From Halopiger djelfimassiliensis (lineage in GTDB: Archaea > Halobacteriota > Halobacteria > Halobacteriales > Natrialbaceae): a DNA stretch of 64,000 bases. The translations under genes and the position numbers were made by a program. Below the pieces are notes generated by a model. The model worked only from the letters and a program-made list of their open reading frames with translations. It made no database searches and was not told where the DNA came from. The DNA is taken from contig NZ_HG315686.1 in the NCBI RefSeq assembly GCF_000455365.1, positions 384,841 to 448,840 of the forward strand, given 5' to 3'. This document shows, piece after piece, positions 1 through 7,543 of the stretch (position 1 is the stretch's first letter; every line of letters starts with the position of its first letter).

Positions 1-189
1 CTATCGGTCGCCCAGAACGAATTCGCTGGCTGGGTGTCGGGGACGGCTCTCGCAATCGATCGAGAAGACGCCGAGATCGCCGTCCCGGCGGACAACGAGA
101 CCCTACAGGCCGGAGATACGCTGTCCGTGTTCGGAACACCAGCGCAGTTACAACGACTCGAGGAGGAGCCGGAAGCGAGTACCCCGTGA
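1..189 (+). CDS. TrkA-C domain protein, C-terminal part only
   Basis: An open frame enters from the left edge and ends at TGA 187-189, giving 62 residues. It ends with an acidic tail (LEEEPEAS). The stretch with AIDREDAEIAVPADNETLQAGDTLSVFG has the regular beta-strand/turn pattern and the typical 'L..GD.L.VFGTP.QL..L' ending of RCK C-terminal (TrkA-C) domains, which sit on potassium channels, Trk uptake regulators and related cation transporters. Which parent protein it belongs to cannot be told because the N-terminal part lies outside the window. It converges on the CDC48 gene 39 nt downstream. Confidence 0.75.
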   Translation, partial: LSVAQNEFAGWVSGTALAIDREDAEIAVPADNETLQAGDTLSVFGTPAQLQRLEEEPEASTP

Positions 190-228
190 GTCGCAACGGG
201 ACCGAGTACGGAACGCCGGGAGGCGTTC

Positions 229-2466
229 CTATCGGGACTCAGCGAGGCTCTCGCGGGCGGCATCGAGATGGCGGCGTTCGATGACGATATCGTCGGCTCG
301 TTCGTTTGCGGTTTCGGGATCGGATTCGGCTGCGACCTCGCGAATGGCTTCCATCGAGGCGTTCCTGACGAGCGCCTCCAGATCCGCGCCGGTCTTCCCC
401 TCGAGATCGGCCGCCAGCGACTCGAGGTCGACGTCGTCACCGATCGGCTTGCCGCGGGTGTGGACCTCGAGGATCTTTTCGCGCGCCTCCCGACCGGGTT
501 CGGGAACGAGCACGTGGGTGTCCAGTCGACCGGGACGCAACAACGCAGGATCGATGTGGTCCTTGCGGTTCGTCGCGGCGAGGACGACGAGATTCGGGTT
601 TTCCCGCATTCCGTCGAGTTCGGTCAACAGCTGTGAGACGACCCGTTCGGTAACCTCGTGGCCCTCGCCGCGGGCCGCCGTGATCGCGTCGATCTCGTCG
701 AAGAAGACGATCGACGGCGCGGCCTGGCGAGCGCGTTCGAACACCTCCCGGATCGCCTTCTCGCTTTCGCCGACGTACCGATCGATGATCTCGGGACCGT
801 CGACGCGAACGAAGTTCACGTCGGTCTCGCCGGCCAGTGCCCGGGCGAGCAACGTCTTGCCGGTCCCGGGCGGGCCATACAGTAACACGCCCGACGGCGG
901 ATCGGTGTTCGTCGCTTCGAAGAGCCGATCGTAGGTCAACGGCCACTCGACGGATTCCCGGAGCGTCTGCTTTGCGTCCGCGAGGCCGCCGACGTCAGAG
1001 AAGTCCGTGTTCGGCGATTCGGCGACGTACTCGCGCATCGCCGAGGGTTCGACGGACGCAAGCGCCTCGTCGAAGTGGCGCTTGTGGACCGTCGGGTTTC
1101 GGTTCCACGCCGCGCGGTCGTCCGTCTCGGTCGGTCGATCACGGATCGCCGCCATCGCGGCTTCGCTGGTGACGGCATCGAGGTCCGCACCGACGAAGCC
1201 GTGTGTTCGCCGCGCGATCGCCTCGATGTTGACGTCGTCCGCAAGCGGCATGCCGCGGGTGTGGACCTCGAGGATTTCTCGCCGGCCGTCCTCGTCGGGG
1301 ACGCCGATCTGTATCTCGCGGTCGAACCGACCGCCGCGCCGGAGCGCGGGATCGATCGTGTCGACGCGGTTGGTCGCACCGATGACGATCACCTCGCCGC
1401 GGGCGTCGAGCCCGTCCATCAGCGTCAGCAGCTGGCCGACGACGCGGTTTTCGGCGTCGCCGTCGTCGTCGCGGGTCCCGGCGATGGAGTCGATCTCGTC
1501 GAAGAAGACGATCGTCGGTGCGTTGGCCGCCGCGGTTTCGAAGACGTCGCGGAGCCGTTCCTCCGATTCACCCTTGTACTTGGACATGATCTCCGGTCCG
1601 GAGATCGTCTCGAAGTTGGCGTTGACCTCGTTTGCGACCGCGCGGGCGATCAGCGTCTTGCCGGTCCCGGGCGGCCCGTACAGTAACACGCCCGACGGCG
1701 GTTCGACGCCCAGCCGCTGGAACAGTTCCGGCTCCGACAGCGGGAGTTCGATCATCTCACGAACCAGTTCGAGTTCGTCGTCGAGACCGCCGATGTCCTC
1801 GTAGGTGACGCCGGACCCGGGCTCGAGTTCGTCGGACCGGTTCGGGGAAGCGGTCGCGTCCGCACCCGTCGGTTCGGATTCGCGCCCGGCTCTGGAGCCG
1901 TCCGTACTTCCGGCCTCGGACCGAGAGCGCACGGGCTTGCCCGGACTCGAGTCGGTATCGACGATCCGGAGCGTCGTGGTGCTCGTGATGCGAACGTCGC
2001 CGTCGGGTGTCGTATCGACGACCCGGAACGGGTCCTGGCTGACGCCTTCGACCCGGACCTGTTCTCCGGCTCGGACCGGGCGGTTCCGAAGCTTCTTGGT
2101 CGCCTCGCGCTCGGCGACCTGCTGTTGGGCGTCCGACAGCGAGGCCGGCGGCGTCAACGTGACCCGCTCGGCTTCCCGGATCGACGACTTGTCCGTGGGC
2201 CGGACCGTAACCGTGTCGCCGACGTGAACCCCTGCGTTCGCACGGGTATCGCCGTCGATCTGAATGACGGTCTCCGGAACCGACGGATCGGCCGGCCACA
2301 TCTTCGCGACCGTCGTCTCCTCGCCGTCGATGACGACGGTATCGCCGCTTAGCACACCCAGTTGTCGGCGTGCCAGTTCGGGAATCCGTGCGACTCCCCG
2401 GCCCGCGTCCCGTTTCTCCGCCGCTCGAACCGTCAGCGAAACGCCGTCGGAGTCCGACCCGCTCAT
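229..2466 (-). CDS. cdc48: CDC48/VAT-type AAA+ ATPase
   Basis: Protein of 745 residues with the full CDC48/VAT plan: a double-psi-barrel N domain (about 1-90) followed by the CDC48-2 domain, a Ser/Arg-rich linker (about 172-218), then two AAA+ modules. D1 has Walker A GPPGTGKT at about 264-271 and Walker B VFFDEID near 320; D2 repeats them near 531 and 587. Such hexamers unfold or extract proteins in the cytoplasm, often feeding the proteasome. The start was set at the ATG whose product begins MSGSDSDG, because the N domain begins there; the frame stays open about 270 nt further upstream but codes Arg-rich junk overlapping the 44-residue gene on the other strand. An oddity: D1 reads ALRRGGRFDR, where this family usually has ALRRPGRFDR. 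Haloarchaea carry several paralogues, so this is one of them. Confidence 0.95.
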   Translation of the reverse strand: MSGSDSDGVSLTVRAAEKRDAGRGVARIPELARRQLGVLSGDTVVIDGEETTVAKMWPADPSVPETVIQIDGDTRANAGVHVGDTVTVRPTDKSSIREAERVTLTPPASLSDAQQQVAEREATKKLRNRPVRAGEQVRVEGVSQDPFRVVDTTPDGDVRITSTTTLRIVDTDSSPGKPVRSRSEAGSTDGSRAGRESEPTGADATASPNRSDELEPGSGVTYEDIGGLDDELELVREMIELPLSEPELFQRLGVEPPSGVLLYGPPGTGKTLIARAVANEVNANFETISGPEIMSKYKGESEERLRDVFETAAANAPTIVFFDEIDSIAGTRDDDGDAENRVVGQLLTLMDGLDARGEVIVIGATNRVDTIDPALRRGGRFDREIQIGVPDEDGRREILEVHTRGMPLADDVNIEAIARRTHGFVGADLDAVTSEAAMAAIRDRPTETDDRAAWNRNPTVHKRHFDEALASVEPSAMREYVAESPNTDFSDVGGLADAKQTLRESVEWPLTYDRLFEATNTDPPSGVLLYGPPGTGKTLLARALAGETDVNFVRVDGPEIIDRYVGESEKAIREVFERARQAAPSIVFFDEIDAITAARGEGHEVTERVVSQLLTELDGMRENPNLVVLAATNRKDHIDPALLRPGRLDTHVLVPEPGREAREKILEVHTRGKPIGDDVDLESLAADLEGKTGADLEALVRNASMEAIREVAAESDPETANERADDIVIERRHLDAARESLAESR

Positions 2467-2611
2467 ACGCGTTCCGTTACGTGCCGGCCGCCTTGAGAAT
2501 TGCCCCGTCCCGGGTTCCCGAGCGCCAGCCGTTCGACCGCGAGCGGACGACGCCGAGGCGGGTCCTCGAAGCGGAGAAACGCCTTTTGCCGTCGGTGTCG
2601 GATCGGACAGT

Positions 2612-2746
2612 ATGGTAGTCCAGACCGAGCGGGACGAGGCCACCTGGTACGAGTGTGAGACCTGTGGGCTGCTCTTCGACGAGAAATCGGACGCAACCGA
2701 ACACGAAAAGCGGTGCGACGATACCGACCCGTCGTACATTCAGTAA
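2612..2746 (+). CDS. Small CxxC/HxxxxC zinc-finger protein (DUF7128-like)
   Basis: A 44-residue protein starting MVVQTERDEATWYEC. It has CETC, then H and C within EHEKRC, a compact C2HC-type zinc-binding pattern, and ends in DPSYIQ. This matches the small, very conserved haloarchaeal family annotated DUF7128. Function is unknown; nucleic-acid or protein binding is a guess from the zinc finger. It is divergent from cdc48, and the T-rich GAAACGCCTTTTGCC at 2575-2589 about 25 nt before the ATG looks like its BRE/TATA region. Confidence 0.8.
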   Translation: MVVQTERDEATWYECETCGLLFDEKSDATEHEKRCDDTDPSYIQ

Positions 2747-2761
2747 CGGAGCGCGCCCTCG

Positions 2762-3007
2762 CTACTCGAGTCGCTCGCGGTGGTCGTCCGCGAGCGACCG
2801 AGCGCGGTCGAGGGTGTGCGTCTCCGTCCAGCGGACCCGATCGCCGTCGCCGTAGGCCAGTGCCGTCTTGAGTTCGTCGCGAAGCACGCCGTGATCGACC
2901 GAGAGAACCGTTCCCGATTCGTCCCCGAGTTCGTACACGCCGGGGCTGTCGGGAGCGCCCGCGATCGTTTCCCGATCGAGGTCCCGCCAGGGCTTTTGCA
3001 GCGGCAT
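2762..3007 (-). CDS. Small conserved haloarchaeal protein with GIY-YIG-like N-terminal motif
   Basis: An 81-residue protein. The segment APDSPGVYELGDESGTVL resembles the first strands of GIY-YIG nuclease-like folds (P..GVYEL), and the rest is charged and helical with a WTET motif. It resembles a conserved haloarchaeal family (DUF7508-type); the later catalytic arginine and glutamate of a GIY-YIG nuclease are not evident, so no activity is claimed. It begins 4 nt after the DUF5796-like gene ends and is probably co-transcribed with it. Confidence 0.7.
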   Translation of the reverse strand: MPLQKPWRDLDRETIAGAPDSPGVYELGDESGTVLSVDHGVLRDELKTALAYGDGDRVRWTETHTLDRARSLADDHRERLE

Positions 3008-3011
3008 CGGA

Positions 3012-3464
3012 TCAGACCCCGCTCCCGTCCCCAGGATCGTCGCCGTCGACGATTTCGTACGCGTGCTCGCTCATTTCGTCCTCAGCGAACACGAACACGC
3101 GGCCGTCGACGACCGCCGGATCGGCCTCGACGCGAACCGAGTACGCGTCGGTCGAAACCGTAACACCCGGGTACAGTACTTCTTCGTCGTCCGACTCGAG
3201 GATGACGCGACCGACGCCCGTCGACTCGAGGATCTCGTCGTGGGTATCGCGGTCGTTGACGTAGGTCATGACGCCCTCGATCCCGTCGGGATCGGTGACG
3301 AGAACGTGAACGTGCTTTCCGGGCGGGGTCGTGATCCCGCCCTCGACGGGTTCCGGCGGCCCGTGGTAAAACACCTCACGACCGTCGAGGTACTCGACGA
3401 CGACGCCACCTTCGACGAAATCGACGCCGATCGTACTGGGTGCGACGTTACTGCGCGTGCTCAT
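3012..3464 (-). CDS. Conserved haloarchaeal protein (DUF5796-like)
   Basis: A 150-residue soluble acidic protein with many predicted beta strands (VDFVEGGVVVEYLDGREVFYHGPPE, then repeated VHVLVTDPDG). It fits the haloarchaea-specific DUF5796 family, which has no known function. The start was placed at the ATG giving MSTRSNVAPSTIGV, the usual beginning of the family; upstream codons in the same frame look non-coding. It is the first gene of a likely two-gene operon with the 81-residue protein downstream. Confidence 0.75.
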   Translation of the reverse strand: MSTRSNVAPSTIGVDFVEGGVVVEYLDGREVFYHGPPEPVEGGITTPPGKHVHVLVTDPDGIEGVMTYVNDRDTHDEILESTGVGRVILESDDEEVLYPGVTVSTDAYSVRVEADPAVVDGRVFVFAEDEMSEHAYEIVDGDDPGDGSGV

Positions 3465-3608
3465 TGCCCGATCGTTCGTCCGGAGTCGGGAAAAACGGTG
3501 TGTTCCGGTCACCGGGTTCGCTATCCCAGTGGCCCATTCCATCGATCGCTCCTCGAGCGACGTGGCTCCGATCGTGGACTCGTATCGACCCGTCGAGCCC
3601 ACGCATCG

Positions 3609-3761
3609 CTACCAAAAACTCGAAAAGTACCAGACGATGGTCACCCCCACACCGGCGATGACGAGCAAGAAGTTGTCCAGTACGAGCCCGAGAACCGAAA
3701 GCTGGAGTCCGAGGACCATCGTCGCGAGCCAGCGGTGTTGCTCATCCATCTTCGCGCTCAT
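3609..3761 (-). CDS. 50-residue membrane protein
   Basis: A short frame beginning MSAKMDEQHRWLATMVLG and ending VWYFSSFW. After a hydrophilic start it consists of two hydrophobic stretches (about 11-27 and 31-46) joined at LDNF, so it is probably a two-pass hairpin membrane protein. The strong hydrophobicity and haloarchaeal codon use support a real gene. I do not recognise the family. An alternative start is the Met at position 5. It stands alone between the DUF5796-like gene and shikimate kinase. Confidence 0.6.
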   Translation of the reverse strand: MSAKMDEQHRWLATMVLGLQLSVLGLVLDNFLLVIAGVGVTIVWYFSSFW

Positions 3762-3950
3762 GATTTCGAATACTTCTCAACTGATATGATGTTGCTGATA
3801 TTATTCTTCCGCGGACTGATCCATACCGAAGCGGCCGTGATGGGGGCTTTCAGCCACTCACAGCTAGGTACCCGTTGACGACTGACGCGATCCGTGGGGG
3901 CATTTGTCGAGACCGTCAGCCGTAAATACGCTCTCTGAGAGAGTGCCCGT

Positions 3951-4823
3951 ATGGACGGCCGCGCCGTCGCCCCCGCAGCCGGGACGGTTCTCAACGCACT
4001 CGCGACCGGAACCGGGTCGGCGTTCGCGATCGATCTCGAGACGACAGCCACCGTCGAACTCACCGATGACGGTGGGATCGTCGGCGAGGTTTCCGGCCAG
4101 CCCGACGCGGATACGACGCTCGTCGAACGCTGTGTCGAACTGACGCTTGCCGAGTACGCCGAACCGGCGGGACTCGAGGACGTAAATATCGGTGCACGAG
4201 TTCGCACCGAAAGCGAGGTGCCGATGGCCTCGGGGCTGAAAAGCTCGAGCGCTGCGGCCAACGCAACCGTCCTCGCGACGCTCGATGCGCTCGCGATCGC
4301 CGATGCCGTCGAACGGATCGAGGCCTGCCGGCTGGGCGTTCGGGCCGCCCGCGAGGCCGGCGTGACGGTCACCGGCGCGTTCGACGACGCCAGCGCGAGC
4401 ATGCTCGGCGGCGTCACGGTCACGGACAATACGACCGACGGCCTGCTCGCTCGCGAGGCGATCGATTGGCACGCCCTCGTGTATACGCCGCCGAAACAGT
4501 CCTACAGCGCCGACGCGGACGCCGCCGCCTGCAAGCGGGTCGCACCGATGGCCGATCTCGTCGAAGAACTCGCCCTCGACGGCCGGTACGGGAAGGCAAT
4601 GACCGTCAACGGCTTTGCGTTCTGTGGCGCTCTCGGGTTCTCGACGGACCCGATGATCGACGCGCTACCCGACGCCGCCGGCGTTTCCCTGTCGGGGACG
4701 GGGCCGAGCTACGTCGCCGTCGGGGATCGGGAGCCGCTCACGACGATCCGGGAGCGATGGACCGACCGCGACGGAACGACGCGCTTACTGCAAACACGAA
4801 CTGACGGTGCACGAACGACATGA
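3951..4823 (+). CDS. aroK: Archaeal shikimate kinase (GHMP family)
   Basis: A 290-residue protein of the GHMP kinase superfamily, the archaeal replacement for bacterial AroK. It phosphorylates shikimate at O3 with ATP in the chorismate pathway. The ATP-binding GHMP motif is at about 91-102 (PMASGLKSSSAA). The N-terminus (GRAVAPAAGTVLNALATGTGSAFAI) and the C-terminal SLSGTGPSYVAVG fit the archaeal family. A TATA-like GTAAATACG at 3920-3928 lies about 26 nt before the ATG, suggesting a leaderless mRNA. Its stop overlaps the chorismate mutase start (ATGA), so the two aromatic-biosynthesis steps are translationally coupled. Confidence 0.93.
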   Translation: MDGRAVAPAAGTVLNALATGTGSAFAIDLETTATVELTDDGGIVGEVSGQPDADTTLVERCVELTLAEYAEPAGLEDVNIGARVRTESEVPMASGLKSSSAAANATVLATLDALAIADAVERIEACRLGVRAAREAGVTVTGAFDDASASMLGGVTVTDNTTDGLLAREAIDWHALVYTPPKQSYSADADAAACKRVAPMADLVEELALDGRYGKAMTVNGFAFCGALGFSTDPMIDALPDAAGVSLSGTGPSYVAVGDREPLTTIRERWTDRDGTTRLLQTRTDGARTT

Positions 4824-5143
4824 CTCGAGAGCCAGCCAGTACGAACGGGGACGAGGAGGATCGAACGCCGGAAGACGTCTGTCTCGATAAGTTACGCGAG
4901 GAGATCGAGTCGATCGACCAGGAGATCGTCGAACTGATCGCCCAGCGTACCTACGTCGCGGATACGATCGCGCAGGTCAAAGACGAGCAGGGGTTGCCGA
5001 CGACCGACGAAAAGCAGGAAGAGCAGGTGATGGAGCGGGCGGGCAAAAACGCCGAACAGTTCGACGTCGACGCGAACCTGGTGAAAGCGATTTTCCGCCT
5101 GCTGATCGAACTGAACAAGGTCGAACAGCGCGAGAATCGGTAG
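4820..5143 (+). CDS. Chorismate mutase, AroQ class
   Basis: A 107-residue all-helical protein. The core LDKLREEIESIDQEIVELIAQR, then VADTIAQVK, is the hallmark first helix of AroQ chorismate mutases, with the substrate-binding Arg and Lys residues at the usual spacing. It converts chorismate to prephenate on the way to phenylalanine and tyrosine. It is stand-alone (no prephenate dehydratase or dehydrogenase fused), and the length is normal for the archaeal form. Its ATG overlaps the shikimate kinase stop by 4 nt. Its last ten codons plus stop recur, diverged only at synonymous sites, at 5895-5927 (see findings). Confidence 0.92.
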   Translation: MTREPASTNGDEEDRTPEDVCLDKLREEIESIDQEIVELIAQRTYVADTIAQVKDEQGLPTTDEKQEEQVMERAGKNAEQFDVDANLVKAIFRLLIELNKVEQRENR

Positions 5144-5166
5144 CACGCGACGGAGATATTGCTACG

Positions 5167-5550
5167 TCATTCATCAGCCGGTTCTAGCGGAACTCGTTTC
5201 ACCTCGATGTCCTCGTAGTCTTTCTCCGATGAGAGCACGTTCACCGTCCGTGTTTCCGCAGTCGCTGCGTGGAACGCATCGAACGCCGTCATTCCCTCGC
5301 CGTAGTAGTTGATGGCCTTCAGAACGATTTGTCGCTCTTCCTCGTCCCGGACAGGGACGAGTTCGAGCAGATTTGCCACGAGTGGGACGTAATCGAACTC
5401 GTACCGTTCTCGGGCGAGAAGGAGTTCGAGATAGGAGAAGGCCGACGTTTCTACGTCGTACTCGTCGAGTGCCTCCTCTGCTGATTGCTGCAACCAGTCC
5501 GAGTCTTTGGCGAGTGCGAGTAAAAAGTCGGTTTCGACGTAGACCGTCAT
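5167..5550 (-). CDS. vapC: VapC-type PIN-domain ribonuclease toxin
   Basis: A 127-residue PIN-domain protein. The acidic metal-binding residues are visible: D8 in VYVETDFLLAL, a Glu in FSYLELL, and the Asp in MTAFDAFHAA. PIN toxins cleave RNA (often tRNA or rRNA) and are held inactive by the partner antitoxin. Its ATG overlaps the stop of the AbrB-type antitoxin by 4 nt, the standard VapBC order. The pair sits just after chorismate mutase in a patch with other signs of transfer. Confidence 0.9.
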   Translation of the reverse strand: MTVYVETDFLLALAKDSDWLQQSAEEALDEYDVETSAFSYLELLLARERYEFDYVPLVANLLELVPVRDEEERQIVLKAINYYGEGMTAFDAFHAATAETRTVNVLSSEKDYEDIEVKRVPLEPADE

Positions 5551-5792
5551 CTATCGTCTCCTTTCTCACGGGCCTCAGCTTTCGCTTCTGCTTCAATGTC
5601 CGCACGAATATCATCGACGGACGCGTCACGTAACTCGCCCGCCGCTTCACGGACTGCAGCGAGCGGGTCGTCTGCAACCGGAACGAGTTCGATTCTGTCC
5701 TCGTACGTGACGATGTGGTACTTCTCGCCGTATTTTTCTCGTACGTCTTTGGGGATGTACAGCCTCCCCTGCCCGTCCGTTTCTGCTGACAT
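5547..5792 (-). CDS. vapB: VapB-type AbrB/SpoVT antitoxin
   Basis: An 81-residue protein. The N-terminal half (MSAETDGQGRLYIPKDVREKYG) is a swapped-hairpin AbrB DNA-binding domain; the C-terminal half is an acidic helix (DDIRADIEAEAKAEAREKG) of the kind that binds the toxin. It should neutralise VapC and autorepress the operon. The start at 5792 gives the normal AbrB N-terminus; upstream in-frame codons (hydrophobic FFVYGII) are probably untranslated. A TATA-like TAAGATTC lies about 26-30 nt upstream. Confidence 0.88.
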   Translation of the reverse strand: MSAETDGQGRLYIPKDVREKYGEKYHIVTYEDRIELVPVADDPLAAVREAAGELRDASVDDIRADIEAEAKAEAREKGDDR

Positions 5793-5894
5793 AAATGAGA
5801 CTATGATGCCATAGACAAAGAATCTTACCACCAGCAGGAACCCAATGGTACAGTCACCAGTGTTTCATCTGTTCGCACATTGGATATTATCTAT

Positions 5895-5927
5895 CTGAAC
5901 AAAGTAGAGCAGAGAGAGAACCGGTAG
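5895..5927 (+). pseudogene. Duplicated 3' end of chorismate mutase (remnant)
   Basis: These 33 nt encode LNKVEQRENR followed by TAG, exactly the last ten residues and stop of the intact chorismate mutase ending at 5143. The two copies differ at about six positions, all synonymous, and the match extends a few bases past the stop (CA). Upstream of the leucine codon the similarity disappears. The intact gene and this remnant bracket vapBC. Because every difference is silent, the remnant probably came from another functional chorismate mutase allele rather than by local decay. Confidence 0.8.
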
Positions 5928-5956
5928 CAGCTATTCTACAGGCGGGGCAGCGTAGC

Positions 5957-6340
5957 GTGAGTGACCTCCTCCTCGCCGTAAACGGCGAGGGTTCCCACGG
6001 CACCGCACCGCTGGGTTGGGATATTTGCTGGTTGACGACTCGTCGGCATGACGGGCCGATGGCAGGGCCACACCGCCGTTACTCCTATCCCGGTCGGGGA
6101 CTCGGAGTTATCTTAGCCGAGACACCACAGCGGTTCGAGAGGGTGTCTCGAACGTTCTGGGCCACGAAGTCCCGATATTGTGCATTTAGGTGGCGGTGTG
6201 ACCGCCTCGGTGTCTGCTATGCTACGAACCAAGATTACTTAAATATCGGCAGTGCTACTAAACATTAATTGTGTCAGCTTCGTCGGATTCACGCCCGCCG
6301 TGAACGGCGGGATTCTCTCCTCGTAGGAAGATAGGCCGTA
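5957..6340 (-). mobile_element. Derelict IS200/IS605-type (TnpB-family) element, ends only
   Basis: Two perfect short-loop hairpins bound this stretch: 9-bp arms at 5971-5979/5982-5990 and 8-bp arms at 6294-6301/6304-6311. Read on the minus strand, the first lies in GGGAACCCTCGCC...GGAGGAGGTCAC, which resembles the right end of haloarchaeal IS200/IS605 elements (where tnpB ends and the guide RNA forms), and the second in a left-end-like region followed by GAATCCGACGAAGCTGACAC. There is no transposase frame between them, so it is a MITE-like deletion derivative of roughly 385 bp; exact ends are uncertain. It abuts the 3' end of the nucleoside hydrolase gene. The assignment rests on remembered end sequences, not on a search. 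Confidence 0.6.
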
Positions 6341-6341
6341 C

Positions 6342-7286
6342 TCAGTGGATCGTCTCCGCGACGAACCGATCGATCGTCTCGACGAACAGGTCGCGATACC
6401 GTTCGTAGTCCGCGTCGACGGCGACCGTACCGTTGGGCTCGTTCCCGGTGACGTCGTTGGGATCACAGACCAGCGCGCCCTGTGCGAGGTCGGAGTCGGT
6501 GCCGACCTCCATGTAGAACGGGTCCGTTTCCAGCACGTCGTCGACGAGGGCCGCGATCACCAGCGCGTCGTGAATCGGTGCCGAATCGATGTCGTATCGC
6601 TCGAGGTGCTCGGCGGAGTAGTACGTGAGCCACTCATTGATCGAGCGACCGAGCGGATCGTCCCGCGGGATCGAGTCGACCCACTCCGACGGGAGGGTCG
6701 CGTGTTTCGTCACGTCTAGGCCGACGATGGTTGGATCGAGGTCACGAACGACGCGATGGGCCGCGTGCGGATCCGAGTGGAAGTTGGCCTCGGCGAGTTG
6801 GGTAACGTTTCCGGGGCTAAACGCGGCACCGCCCATGAGCACGAGTTCGTCGAGCAGTTCCGGAAGGTCGGGCTCGAGCGCGAGTGCAAGCGCGACGTTC
6901 GTCAGCGGCGCGAGCGCGGCGAGCGTAAGTTCGCCCTCGTGGGCCCGTGCCTGTTCGACGATGAACGTGGCGGCGTGGGTGTCGACGGGGCGTGTCGCTT
7001 CCGTCGGCTCCGGCAGCGGACCACGGATCCCGTCCGACCCGTGGATGTGCTCGGCCGTCTGGAGGTCGACGGCCAGCGGGCGGTCGGCCCCCTTCGCGAT
7101 CGGCACGTCCGTCCGATCGGTCAACTCGAGGATCGAACGGGCGTTCGTCGTCGTCGCGTCGACTGCTGTGTTCCCGTGGGACGTGGTTAGCCCGACGAGG
7201 TCGAGTTCGGAGCGTTCGAGCGCAAGGAGAAGCGCCAGCGCGTCGTCACAACCGGGGTCCGTGTCTATCACCACTGGACGAGTCAT
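6342..7286 (-). CDS. Inosine/uridine-preferring nucleoside hydrolase
   Basis: A 314-residue protein of the nucleoside hydrolase family, which splits ribonucleosides into base and ribose. The Ca2+-binding aspartate cluster DTDPGCDDALALLLAL is at the N-terminus, the fold motif VLMGGAAF..GN is central, and the catalytic-type histidine is in APIHDALV near residue 240. The substrate (purine or pyrimidine nucleoside) cannot be told from sequence. Length is normal. The derelict IS200/IS605-type element lies right behind its stop codon. Confidence 0.92.
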   Translation of the reverse strand: MTRPVVIDTDPGCDDALALLLALERSELDLVGLTTSHGNTAVDATTTNARSILELTDRTDVPIAKGADRPLAVDLQTAEHIHGSDGIRGPLPEPTEATRPVDTHAATFIVEQARAHEGELTLAALAPLTNVALALALEPDLPELLDELVLMGGAAFSPGNVTQLAEANFHSDPHAAHRVVRDLDPTIVGLDVTKHATLPSEWVDSIPRDDPLGRSINEWLTYYSAEHLERYDIDSAPIHDALVIAALVDDVLETDPFYMEVGTDSDLAQGALVCDPNDVTGNEPNGTVAVDADYERYRDLFVETIDRFVAETIH

Positions 7287-7543
7287 CGGCTACCGTTGCG
7301 GTGCCGGACGTAAAACGTGGGCGAAAACGGACGGCCGTCAGGTGGCTGTCACGGCCGGCCACGCAATGAGCGGTGGCGGTTCGAACGTATCGCCCACCGG
7401 GCGATAGCACGCTCTCACTCGCGCTCGAGTCGATCGGGATCGGTTTCGCTCGTTTCCACTGCCCGTCGGCTCGTGCCAACAACCGAAAACTGTTAGCCTG
7501 TAGTTTTGTGCACATTTACAATGTAGGACGTGGACGTCCGGGT

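Noticed and set aside
5957-6268. A 103-codon plus-strand frame after the vapBC patch
   Set aside because: It lies inside the IS200/IS605-type remnant, runs through the terminal hairpin, and its product has no haloarchaeal composition or hydrophobic core.
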